DNA of 44,114 nt from Myxococcaceae bacterium (GTDB taxonomy: Bacteria; Myxococcota; Myxococcia; Myxococcales; Myxococcaceae): contig JADGHL010000033.1 of NCBI GenBank assembly GCA_019686135.1, positions 1 through 44,114 on the forward strand. Reading direction: 5' to 3'. The notes beneath the pieces are model-generated. The model searched no databases. It was given only the letters and a program-made list of their open reading frames with translations, and had not been told where the DNA came from. The position numbers were made by a program, and so were the translations under genes. Below, piece by piece: positions 34,897 through 42,620 of this stretch (the first letter of the stretch is position 1; every line of letters starts with the position of its first letter).

Positions 34897-35805
34897 ATGC
34901 ACCGCTCGGTGGTGATCGTCGATCGATTCTTCGAAGGGGCCGTGGCGCTGCGCGCGCACTTCGACCGCCGCTTCGCCCGTCCGCGCGAGGCGACCGCGGA
35001 TCGCTTCGTCTGGGACTGGTGGCACGTGCCGGGGCAGTACACCGCGCTGCGCACGCCCGCGTACCACTACTTCCCGAAGCGCGCGTACGACGCGTTCCAC
35101 CAGCGGCTCGTGTGGTGGGGACGGCGGACGCTCGGGTGTCACGACGTCTCGCCGCCGTGGCTGTCCTGCTACGTCGACGGCTGCGAGCAGCAGCTGCACG
35201 GCGATCTCCCGCACGGGCACTGGGCGTTCGTGTTCTCGCTGACCCGTTGGCAGACGCGCCGCTTCCGGGGAGGGGAGACGCTGCTGTTGCGCGACGACGT
35301 GCTGGACTGGTGGAGCGGCTTCCGATCCACGCGTTCGGTGGAGGAGCCGGACGTGCTGCGTGCCGTGCCGTCGAAGTTCAACCGGCTGGTGGCGTTCGAT
35401 CCGCGGATCCCCCACGGGGTGCGGCGCGTGGAGGGAACGAAGGATCCGCGTGAAGGGCGGTTGGTGATCCACGGCTGGTTCCTGCAGCCGCGGCCGTTCG
35501 TGGAAGGCCCCTTGCCCGTGCGCGCACTGCAGCAGCAGATCGACGAGCAGGTCTCGCCGCGGCTCGAAGAGGCGCTGGGCGGCGGGCTACCGGTGGCGGG
35601 GTTGCTGAGCCTGGGCTTCCTCGTCGCGCCGGATGGAGGGGTGCAGAAGCTCCGCGTGCTCTGCGACACGACACGGGTGCCCCGGCCGCTCGAGCGCGAG
35701 CGGCACGAGCTCGTGCGCGTGGCGCTCCGGGCGGTGGGCTCGTTGAAGTTCCCCGGACACCGGCGCGCCTCCCGGGTCACGCTGCCGTTGGTGTTTGAAC
35801 GGTAG
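34897..35805 (+). CDS. 2OG-Fe(II) oxygenase fused to a TonB/AgmX-like C-terminal domain
   Basis: The 302-residue protein has a jelly-roll 2-oxoglutarate/Fe(II) oxygenase domain. The iron ligands are His101 and Asp103 (HGD) and His173 (PHGV), and the 2OG-binding Arg is probably Arg188 in REGRLVIHGWF. A GGETLLL segment lies between, so the active site looks intact. The last ~75 residues (about 228-302) read like the AgmX/PglI or TonB C-terminal fold: LGFLVAPDGGVQ, a helix, LKFPGH and a final VTLPLVF strand. I see no signal peptide. I chose the ATG at 34897. The substrate is unknown; the fusion is odd because the TonB-like fold normally faces the periplasm. Confidence 0.78.
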   Translation: MHRSVVIVDRFFEGAVALRAHFDRRFARPREATADRFVWDWWHVPGQYTALRTPAYHYFPKRAYDAFHQRLVWWGRRTLGCHDVSPPWLSCYVDGCEQQLHGDLPHGHWAFVFSLTRWQTRRFRGGETLLLRDDVLDWWSGFRSTRSVEEPDVLRAVPSKFNRLVAFDPRIPHGVRRVEGTKDPREGRLVIHGWFLQPRPFVEGPLPVRALQQQIDEQVSPRLEEALGGGLPVAGLLSLGFLVAPDGGVQKLRVLCDTTRVPRPLERERHELVRVALRAVGSLKFPGHRRASRVTLPLVFER

Positions 35806-35863
35806 TCACCGGGGAGATCGGGCAGGCGGGAAGGCGCGTGGACGCGTGTCCGGAAAGCACGGA

Positions 35864-35891
35864 TTGACCCGTCCGTGAGCGCGGTTATGGT
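35864..35891 (+). promoter_or_regulatory. Promoter of the tmRNA gene
   Basis: TTGACC (35864-35869) and TATGGT (35886-35891) are 16 nt apart. Transcription would start near 35898, leaving a 5' leader of about 38 nt that RNase P would remove to give the mature tmRNA end at 35936. Confidence 0.65.
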
Positions 35892-35935
35892 GATGGCGTG
35901 TTCCGGTCATGGTGACCGGGATGAAATGACCATCC

Positions 35936-36295
35936 GGGGGCGACCCGGTTTCGACGGGGGTAAAGAAGCCTCAGACGCGTGCCGAGCATGTCGAGCTGCT
36001 CGTCAAAACGCCCGGCAAAAAAACAAAAGCCAACGACAACGTTGAGCTCGCGCTCGCCGCCTAAAACGGTCTGAGCACGCGGTCGCCAGCACCCCGGCGG
36101 GTGGGTGCTGGGTCGGCCGTCAGAAAGCCCGCTGGTCCCTGCGTAGGCCTCGGTGCGCAGGGGCGAGATCCTTCGAGGCTCAGCCGGATGAAGCCCGTCC
36201 GTGGGCGTCGCCGGTGCCAGTCAAAACGCGGACTACGCACGTAGGGTCGAAAGGCGGAAGACTTCCGGACGAGGGTTCGATTCCCTCCGCCTCCA
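35936..36295 (+). ncRNA. ssrA: Transfer-messenger RNA (tmRNA)
   Basis: The 5' end GGGGGCG (35936-35942) pairs with CGCCTCC (36288-36294) as an acceptor stem with a G3-U70 pair, the alanine identity element. The T-arm is GAGGG / TTCGATT / CCCTC (36271-36287). The open frame at 36029-36064 encodes the tag ANDNVELALAA followed by TAA, ending in the LALAA degron typical of ssrA tags. The discriminator A is 36295; CCA is not fully encoded. The D-arm region has the usual GGTTTCGACGGGG element. tmRNA with SmpB rescues stalled ribosomes and tags nascent peptides for proteolysis. smpB is not in the window. The gene lies between its own promoter and terminator. Confidence 0.96.
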
Positions 36296-36301
36296 CAGAA
36301 G

Positions 36302-36336
36302 AAGCCCAGCAGCCTGCGAGGGTTGCTGGGCTTTCT
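36302..36336 (+). terminator. Intrinsic terminator after tmRNA
   Basis: AAGCCCAGCA (36302-36311) pairs with TGCTGGGCTT (36324-36333), extended by three inner pairs (one G-U), followed by TCTGTT. It starts 7 nt after the tmRNA end. Confidence 0.85.
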
Positions 36337-36465
36337 GTTGTCCGCGGTTCCGTTCACGGACTTCGACGTTGGACCAGCTCCCGGACGTGAACGAGTGAAC
36401 ACCGCGGTCGCCATCGTGCGTCGGGACGCACGGATGTTCTGCGGCGAACGGTTAGCCTTCGCTCC

Positions 36466-36828
36466 GTGCGAGGCACTGTGCTGGTGGTCGAAGACGATCC
36501 GGACGTTCGGCAGAGCATCGTCGACGCGATCGAGGATCAGGGGTTCCACATCACGGTGGCCGGAAACGGGCTCGAGGCCACGGCGATCCTCGAGCAGGGC
36601 GTCGAGCCGTGCGCGGTCATCCTCGACCTGATGATGCCGGTGATGTCGGGCGACCAGTTCTTCGCCCGGTTGCCGCCCGACCTGCAGCGCCGCGTGGTGC
36701 TGATGACGGCGGGCCAGCACGTCGCTTCGGGGCTCTCGGGCGCTTTCACACTTCTGCGCAAACCCTTCCACGTGGAGGACCTGCGCAGGGCAGTGAATGC
36801 ACTCTGCTCGCAACAGGTGTCGCACTGA
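36466..36828 (+). CDS. Single-domain response regulator
   Basis: The 120-residue protein is one CheY-like receiver domain. It has acidic residues Glu9, Asp10 and Asp11, the phosphoacceptor Asp54 in VILDLMMPVMSG, the conserved Thr in VVLMTAG, and the KPF loop lysine. There is no output domain, so it probably signals by protein-protein contact or takes part in a phosphorelay. It starts with GTG. No kinase gene is adjacent; the orphan histidine kinase at 13538 is a candidate partner but unproven. A terminator hairpin overlaps its stop codon. Confidence 0.94.
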   Translation: MRGTVLVVEDDPDVRQSIVDAIEDQGFHITVAGNGLEATAILEQGVEPCAVILDLMMPVMSGDQFFARLPPDLQRRVVLMTAGQHVASGLSGAFTLLRKPFHVEDLRRAVNALCSQQVSH

Positions 36829-36843
36829 CAGTGCGGGCTTTTT
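36821..36843 (+). terminator. Compact terminator overlapping the response regulator stop codon
   Basis: CGCACT (36821-36826) and AGTGCG (36830-36835) form a hairpin around the stop codon TGA (36826-36828), followed by GGCTTTTT. The stem is short (6 bp), so strength is uncertain. Confidence 0.6.
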
Positions 36844-36944
36844 CTCCTTCACATCCGCGCGAAGGGTGATGGACTTGGGCCTACGCGGTGGGCCGCGTCG
36901 GGGAATTGCTCTCCCTGATGCACCGCTCAACCAGGACCTTCATC

Positions 36945-39281
36945 ATGAGATTCGCGTTCCTGCTTCCATTCCTCATCGCGGCGGTGGCCTGCACCGGACC
37001 GCAGACGAACACTCCCGACGGTGGCACTTCCGGCGGCGACGACGCCGGACTGCCCGGAGATGACGGCGGCGTCGATGGCGGCATGTCGTGCGTCCCCCCG
37101 ACGCTCCCCTCGCTGGACAACGGCACTTGGGATCCGCGCTTCGCTGGCGCGGGCTTCAATGGACACGACGGCAACGGCCCCACGGTCTACGACTTCGCCA
37201 CGGACAAGGACGGCAGCCTGCTCGCGGTCGGGCGCTTCGAATATCGGGGCACCGAGCGGGTGGTCCCGTTCATGCGCCTGACGGACGAAGGGTGGCAGCA
37301 GGCGCGCACGGAGTGGGGTGGGCTCACGCTGCCGGGGGCCGGCTTCTCCGCGATCGCGGTGGGTGACGGCGGCGAGCTCGCGCTCAGCACGGGCGACGAT
37401 TTCAATCCGCGAGAGGGGGAGATCTGGGTCGACACCGGCGCGGGGCTGCAGTCGATCGGCCATTTCAGCGGCCTCGTGCGCCGCATGGTCTGGTTCAAGG
37501 GCGATCTCTGGGTCGCCGGCGACTTCATGCTCGACGGCGGCGCTGGCGCGCCCGGGCTCGCGGTGTGGGACGGCATGTCCTGGTCGGCGCCTCCGGGCGG
37601 CGGACCGGACGGCATCGTCTACGAGCTGCAGATCGACGGCGACAGCCTCTGGGTGGGCGGCGACTACCACCAGATCGGCGGGATCACGGTGCGGTCGATC
37701 GCCGCGTGGGATGGCACCAAGTGGACGGCGTACGATCTCCCGTTCGCCTACGCGCGCGTCTATGCGCTCGAGCGCGGCGCCGACGGCGCGATGTACGCGG
37801 GCGGGATGATCTTCGACGATCCGGATCTCCGGCTCGGCGGGCTGGTCCGCTACGACGGCACCGGCTGGAAGTTGTTCGGCAACGGCGTCTCCAGCGGCTT
37901 CATCCCCGGCACGGTCAGCGATCTGCTCCTGGACGACGGCCAGCTCTACGTCACCGGCTGCTTCAAGACCGTGGGCGGCACCCAGGACGATCCGGATGCG
38001 GTCTCTGCCTTCGCGCTGGCCCGCTGGACCGGGACGAAATGGGAAGGGCTGGACGACGGGACGAAGGGCGTCGGCTCACCGTACGTGACCTCGCTCTCCT
38101 GCGGTGACGAGGGCCCGGACAAGGTCTGGGACATGGAGTACCAGCGGCTCTACAAGCACGGCGCGAACATCTACGTCGGCGGCGCTTTCCCGGGTGTGGC
38201 GGGCGTGCCCTCGCAGAGCATCGTCGCCTACGACGGCACCCAGTTCATCCAGCAGGGAGAGCCGCGCCTGTCGGTGGCGGGGGCGATCGACGACCTGGTA
38301 ACCGGTGGCCCGGACTGCGCGATCTACGCCGTGGGGCAGATCAGCCACGTGGGCGGAAAGCCGGTCCCGAGCCGGGTGGCGAAGCTCGATCCGAACGGTG
38401 ACTGGACGGCGCTGGGCGGGCCGTTGCCGGAAGGGGAGAGCTGTGAAAACCTCGCGATCACCGACGTGGGGGACCTCTACCTCGGCTGCACCAACTTCGG
38501 GGACACGCTCGCGGGCCACGTGTTCAAGTGGGACGGCACCACGTGGAACCTCGTCGGTCAGCCGTTTACCGACAAGCTGGTGATGGATCTCGCGGTCGAT
38601 CCGTCCGGCAAGCTCTGGGTCGCGGGCGGCGCGGACACCGGCTTCATCGCGCGGCTGGAGGGCGATGAGTTCGTCACCGTCGAAGACGGCTTCGACGGGA
38701 TCGTCTTCGCGCTCGACTTCAAGCCCGCCGCGAAGGACGCGGAGAAGCTGGAGTACGTGGCCGCCGGAGTGTTCGAGCACATCGGCACCGACCCCTACAC
38801 CCGCATCGCCCGCTGGAACGGCACCGGGTGGGAGGCGCTCGGGGACGGGCTGACCTCCACGGTGAGCGCGCTCGAGTACGGCAACACCGGCATCTACGTC
38901 GCCACCCAGTACGAGGGTGGTCCGCGGTTTACGCTCGCGCGCTGGAACGGCACCGCGTGGGAGGAGCTGGCCACCCCCGAGCACGGGCTCGCGGCGCCCT
39001 GGGAGCAGACGGTGCACACCTTCCAGCGGATCCAGGAGGTGGGTGAACAGCTGGTGGCCACCGGATACGTCTGGCCCGAAACCGGTGAGAGGAACGTGTT
39101 CCTCTTCGACGGCCAGAACTTCCACGCCATCGGCGGCGGGGTCAACGCGATCGACGTCCGCGCGCTGGCGATCACCCACGACGGGCTCTGGTTCGGCGGC
39201 ACCATCGCGGATACCGGCAGCGGCGAGGACCGGCGCCCGTCCATCGGCATGGCCCACTATCAGTGGAGCGCGATGCCGTAG
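36945..39281 (+). CDS. Large lipoprotein with repeated W-D-G-T-x-W motifs, probably a beta-propeller
   Basis: The 778-residue protein has a lipoprotein signal (MRFAFLLPFLIAAVAC) and then a Gly/Asp/Thr-rich linker with TPDGGTSGGDDAG-type sequence. The mature part holds about eleven copies of a ~50-60-residue repeat marked by [AV]-x-[WY]-[DN]-G-T-x-W (for example AAWDGTKW, FKWDGTTW, ARWNGTGW), typical of beta-propeller-like extracellular proteins. It is probably outer-membrane-anchored and surface-exposed, with a ligand-binding or adhesive role; no enzyme motifs are seen. I chose the ATG at 36945 because it begins the signal peptide. A terminator follows. Confidence 0.85.
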   Translation: MRFAFLLPFLIAAVACTGPQTNTPDGGTSGGDDAGLPGDDGGVDGGMSCVPPTLPSLDNGTWDPRFAGAGFNGHDGNGPTVYDFATDKDGSLLAVGRFEYRGTERVVPFMRLTDEGWQQARTEWGGLTLPGAGFSAIAVGDGGELALSTGDDFNPREGEIWVDTGAGLQSIGHFSGLVRRMVWFKGDLWVAGDFMLDGGAGAPGLAVWDGMSWSAPPGGGPDGIVYELQIDGDSLWVGGDYHQIGGITVRSIAAWDGTKWTAYDLPFAYARVYALERGADGAMYAGGMIFDDPDLRLGGLVRYDGTGWKLFGNGVSSGFIPGTVSDLLLDDGQLYVTGCFKTVGGTQDDPDAVSAFALARWTGTKWEGLDDGTKGVGSPYVTSLSCGDEGPDKVWDMEYQRLYKHGANIYVGGAFPGVAGVPSQSIVAYDGTQFIQQGEPRLSVAGAIDDLVTGGPDCAIYAVGQISHVGGKPVPSRVAKLDPNGDWTALGGPLPEGESCENLAITDVGDLYLGCTNFGDTLAGHVFKWDGTTWNLVGQPFTDKLVMDLAVDPSGKLWVAGGADTGFIARLEGDEFVTVEDGFDGIVFALDFKPAAKDAEKLEYVAAGVFEHIGTDPYTRIARWNGTGWEALGDGLTSTVSALEYGNTGIYVATQYEGGPRFTLARWNGTAWEELATPEHGLAAPWEQTVHTFQRIQEVGEQLVATGYVWPETGERNVFLFDGQNFHAIGGGVNAIDVRALAITHDGLWFGGTIADTGSGEDRRPSIGMAHYQWSAMP

Positions 39282-39310
39282 GCGCTCGACCTGAGCACCC
39301 TCGGAAGTCG

Positions 39311-39356
39311 GAGGAACCCCGATGGCCTGTCTTGGCCGCCGGGGTTCTTCCTTTTC
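39311..39356 (+). terminator. Intrinsic terminator after the repeat lipoprotein gene
   Basis: GAACCCCG (39314-39321) pairs with CGGGGTTC (39340-39347), extended outward, with an inner GGCC/GGCC pairing and a pyrimidine-rich tail TTCCTTTTCC. It ends transcription about 30 nt after the lipoprotein stop. The stretch from 39282 to 39668 otherwise holds only the doubtful small ORF. Confidence 0.8.
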
Positions 39357-39363
39357 CAGCGGC

Positions 39364-39594
39364 TCACAGCACCCGGAGCCGCGCCCGCGCGGGCGGGAAC
39401 CGGGCACGCACGTGGTCCACGAGATCCGCGCACACGTTGAAGCGGACCTCGTCGATCACCTGGAGCAGCGTGGGTGGACCCTCCAGCACCGCCATCCGTC
39501 CCCACGCGGTGGACGTCTGCCGCTGCTCGAGGGGATAGCCGAGCGCCTGGAGCGCCTGGAGCGAGTGGCCGGGGATGCCTCCAAGGAGCCTCAT
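39364..39594 (-). CDS. Possible small protein, doubtful
   Basis: A 76-residue frame from the ATG at 39594 reads plausibly as protein (a mixed hydrophobic/charged segment around LLQVIDEVRFNVCADLVDHV) and fills most of the 387-nt gap after the lipoprotein. There is no ribosome site and I recognise no family. It could equally be chance coding in G+C-rich DNA. Confidence 0.35.
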   Translation of the reverse strand: MRLLGGIPGHSLQALQALGYPLEQRQTSTAWGRMAVLEGPPTLLQVIDEVRFNVCADLVDHVRARFPPARARLRVL

Positions 39595-39668
39595 GCACGG
39601 GCAACGCTCGCGCGGCCGCCGCGAATCCGGCAATCGTCCCCGGGGGAGGTGGGCGCTGCGCGAAGCGG

Positions 39669-40229
39669 TCACTGGTCCGGGTGGGACGGTGTGGTCCGCT
39701 CGGTGAGCGTCGGGCGGATGTCCCAGTCCAGCCGGGAGCGCCCATCCCAGGCGCGAAGGCGATCGGCCAGCTCGTGGGCGATCCACCGGGCGATCCAAGC
39801 CACCTCCGGGGAGATATAGCCGTCGACGACCGCCTGCGCGAGGGGCGCCTCGTCTTGGACCTCCACCCGTTCAGGCAGCTCAGGCAGCCAGGCAACGTCG
39901 ATCTCGAGGTCGACAGAGCGCGCCGCGTGGGGCTCGAACCGGGTGGGCAGATTGACGTTGAACAGCTCGCCGATGGGCGTGCCGTCCGCCCGGAAGTAGC
40001 GCCGCCGCACCACCCAGCCGCCGCGCACCAGCTCGATGGTGCCGAAGTCGCCTTTCCGCTTGATCGCGTGGACGCCTTCATAGGCCTCTCCGACCTGCGG
40101 AAACGTGCGGTGGAGCACGAGGAGGCGGCCGTCGAACGACACGACCTCTCCCTCCATGGTGATCCGGCACCCGAACAGCCACGGCTTCTCATGGTGGACG
40201 GTCACCCTCTCTCCCGGCGTGAACGTCAT
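39669..40229 (-). CDS. DUF402 domain protein
   Basis: The 186-residue protein starts MTFTPGERVTVHHEKPWLFG and carries the DUF402 core: RRYFRADGTPIGELFNVNLPT, a DLEIDVAWLP strand and the DEAPLAQAVVDGYISPE region. DUF402 proteins, related to the FAU-1 RNA-binding group, are thought to act on RNA or nucleotides, with activity not defined for most. It is divergent from the TPR-like gene, and a GC-rich hairpin lies between them. Confidence 0.75.
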   Translation of the reverse strand: MTFTPGERVTVHHEKPWLFGCRITMEGEVVSFDGRLLVLHRTFPQVGEAYEGVHAIKRKGDFGTIELVRGGWVVRRRYFRADGTPIGELFNVNLPTRFEPHAARSVDLEIDVAWLPELPERVEVQDEAPLAQAVVDGYISPEVAWIARWIAHELADRLRAWDGRSRLDWDIRPTLTERTTPSHPDQ

Positions 40230-40272
40230 GGCTCAGTGCAAGTTGGAAATGGCGGGCAGGTTCGGCAGCCTT

Positions 40273-40298
40273 CGCCCGCCCGGGCGGACGGGCGGGCG
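40273..40298. repeat. GC-rich inverted repeat between divergent genes
   Basis: A perfect 10-bp stem, CGCCCGCCCG (40273-40282) with CGGGCGGGCG (40289-40298) around a 6-nt loop, sits between the DUF402 gene and the TPR-like gene. No T-run follows on either strand. It may be a REP-like element or simply a strong GC palindrome. Confidence 0.5.
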
Positions 40299-40331
40299 GT
40301 GGCGCAGGTGTCGGGCTACCCTTGATCCGCC

Positions 40332-41282
40332 ATGGACCGTGAGCTCCCGGAGGAGGTGTTGGAGGGGATGTCGCTGCCGAGCACGGCGGCGCGCGCGCTG
40401 GAGGAGGCGTTGGAGCGCACGCCGGAGGATCTGTCGGCCCGGCTCAAGCTGCTCGGGTATTACCTCCTCGCCTCGGTGGCGTCCCAGGACGCGGCAGTGC
40501 TCGCCTCCCGGCACGTGCTGTGGCTGATCGCGCACGTGCCCGAGGCGAAGGTGCTCGAGACCGCGCTCGGCGTGCCGGCCAACGAGGCCTTCGCGGCCGA
40601 GGCGGGCCGGCTGTGGCGGGCACACGTCGAAGCGCAGCCGCGCAACGTGCAGGTGTTGATCAACGCGGCCCGCTTCTTCTCCCAGCTGGATCGTCCCTTC
40701 GCGGAGCACCTCCGCTATCGCCTGCGGAACCTCGATCCGGAGCGCTTCGCCGACTTTTCGATCGACTTCGACGCGCCCATCGAAGCGCCGCCGCGCGCGG
40801 ACGAGCCGACCATCGCCGAGCTCGAGGACGACCTCGTGCACGCCGAGACCGACCGGGAGCGCGCGGAAGCGCTGGTCGCGCTCGCCACGCGCGCCTTCCG
40901 GATGGGGGACGTGGAGACGACGCGCGCGCGGGCGGAGGCCGGGCTGGACGCGGCGCGCGCCGCGGTGGATGGCTCGCTGGCGCACCGGGCGGAGCTTCTG
41001 CTCGGGCTGGCCGCGCTCGAAGAGGGCGATCTCGGTGCCGCGCGCACGCACCTTCTGGATGCCACGCGGATCCCGCATTCGCCCGCGCTGCAGAGCTTCG
41101 GGCCGGACATGTCGCTGGCGCGGCGGCTTCTGGAGCGGGGCATCCGCGCGCCGGTGCTGGAGTACTTCGAGGCCTGCCGCGAGCTGTGGACGATGGGGCA
41201 CGCCCTCCTCGACGCGTGGAGCGCCGACGTGGCGGAGGGCCGGATGCCGAATTTCCTGGGGAGCTGCCGGCTGCAGGGCTGA
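40332..41282 (+). CDS. TPR-like helical protein of unknown function
   Basis: The 316-residue protein is almost all alpha-helical with repeated A-x-x-x-G/A-type helix pairs, for example ERAEALVALATRAFRMGD and AHRAELLLGLAALEEGD, consistent with tetratricopeptide-like repeats in the second half. No signal peptide or catalytic motif is visible. It is cytosolic by composition, probably a protein-interaction scaffold. It is convergent with the DUF1552 gene, 12 nt away. Confidence 0.75.
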   Translation: MDRELPEEVLEGMSLPSTAARALEEALERTPEDLSARLKLLGYYLLASVASQDAAVLASRHVLWLIAHVPEAKVLETALGVPANEAFAAEAGRLWRAHVEAQPRNVQVLINAARFFSQLDRPFAEHLRYRLRNLDPERFADFSIDFDAPIEAPPRADEPTIAELEDDLVHAETDRERAEALVALATRAFRMGDVETTRARAEAGLDAARAAVDGSLAHRAELLLGLAALEEGDLGAARTHLLDATRIPHSPALQSFGPDMSLARRLLERGIRAPVLEYFEACRELWTMGHALLDAWSADVAEGRMPNFLGSCRLQG

Positions 41283-41294
41283 TGAACGGTGGGT

Positions 41295-42620
41295 TCAGGT
41301 CAGGTTCGCGAGCTCGCCGTGGCAGTAGTCCGGGTTGCCGAAGGTCTCGTCGTCCACGCCCATCCCGTGCAGGAGCGAGAGCAACAGGTCGGAGTGTGAC
41401 GCGCCGTCGTACTGGACGTAGCGCCCCATCCGGAACCCGGCGGCGTGGCCGGCGAGGATGAAGGGCATGCTCCTCAGGCTGTGCGAGTTGCCCTCGGAGA
41501 GCTCGTTCACCCACAGAATCTGCGTGTGATCGAGCAGGGTGCCGTCGCCCTCCGGGATCTCCTTCAGCCGCCCCAGGAGATAGGCCAAGCGCTCTGCGTA
41601 CCAGTGATCGCGCCAGCCGATCTGCACGCGCGTCGGATCCGAGCTGCCGAGGTGCGAGAGCGCGTGCCCGTCCATGGTGCTGCCCAGCCACGGGAAGGTG
41701 AGCTGGTTGTCGGCCTGGCCGAACTGCAGCAGCCCGACGCGGGTGAGGTCGCAGGCGAACGCCATCACCATCAGGTCGATCTGCCAGGTGGACAATTCCG
41801 GCATCGTCTCCGCGCTGTCGATCGCCATGGCCGGGGGCTGGTCCGGCCGGGTGCAGGCGGCGCCGTTCGTCGTGGCGGCGAGCCGGACCTCCAGATCGCG
41901 GACGAGTTCGAGGTGGCGTTCGAGCTGCGCGCGTTCGGAGGCGGCGACCTGCTTCTGGACGATCGCGAGCTGCTCGCGGACCGCGTCCAGCACCGACGCC
42001 CGCCGCGCGCGCACGCGGTCGAGCTCGGGCGAGGGCGCGGTGAAGTCCGAGAACAGCATGTTCCACGCGACGACGGGATCGGCGATGCACGGCACCGGCT
42101 GATCGCTGCCCGCGTAGGAGATGTGGTGGCGCACGTCCCCGCCGCGCGGACGGATCCCCAGGTTGAGCGAGCCGAACCGGGTGGTGGTGCCCAACACCTG
42201 CGCGATGCGCTGGTCGATCGAGATCCCCTTCGCATAGCCGGCGAGGCTGCCGTCGCCGCCGACGAAGGTGCCCTCGTTGAGGTGCCAGCCGGTGAGCACG
42301 CCGCCCATGCCCTTCTGGTGCGGCTCGCCCGGGCCGACCGCGGTGCACGCGAGGTCGATGCCGCGGGTGATGAGGACGTGCTCGCGGTACGGCGCCAGCG
42401 GTTCGAGGCTGGAGGAGAACGTGAAGTCCGTCTCGCTGGTCCCCGGCGTGGGGAACCACTCGGAGGGGAGCACCCCGTTGGGGTGGTAGATGACCAGGAA
42501 CCGCTTCGGCGCCACGCCGCCGGTCTGGGCGAAGGCTCCCAGAGACGGCAACAGCGGCAACGACAGGGCGATCCCGCCGGCTCCCTTCAGCACCGCGCGG
42601 CGTGACAGGCGCACCGTCAT
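41295..42620 (-). CDS. DUF1552 protein with Tat signal
   Basis: The 441-residue protein begins with a twin-arginine signal (SRRAVLKGAGG) and a hydrophobic stretch, then matches DUF1552: PKRFLVIYHPNGV, a GVLTGWHLNEGTFVGG region, SIDQRIAQ, and the late DHTQILWVNELSEGNSHS segment. DUF1552 proteins are exported and of unknown function, and usually pair with DUF1592-type proteins, as here. The start follows AGGAGG by about 6 nt, and the ATG overlaps the stop of the upstream DUF1592 gene. Confidence 0.9.
   Translation of the reverse strand: MTVRLSRRAVLKGAGGIALSLPLLPSLGAFAQTGGVAPKRFLVIYHPNGVLPSEWFPTPGTSETDFTFSSSLEPLAPYREHVLITRGIDLACTAVGPGEPHQKGMGGVLTGWHLNEGTFVGGDGSLAGYAKGISIDQRIAQVLGTTTRFGSLNLGIRPRGGDVRHHISYAGSDQPVPCIADPVVAWNMLFSDFTAPSPELDRVRARRASVLDAVREQLAIVQKQVAASERAQLERHLELVRDLEVRLAATTNGAACTRPDQPPAMAIDSAETMPELSTWQIDLMVMAFACDLTRVGLLQFGQADNQLTFPWLGSTMDGHALSHLGSSDPTRVQIGWRDHWYAERLAYLLGRLKEIPEGDGTLLDHTQILWVNELSEGNSHSLRSMPFILAGHAAGFRMGRYVQYDGASHSDLLLSLLHGMGVDDETFGNPDYCHGELANLT

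Noticed and set aside
39541-39565. Direct repeat GAGCGCCTG at 39541
   Set aside because: Only two and a half copies within a possible coding frame; not a CRISPR or tandem array.
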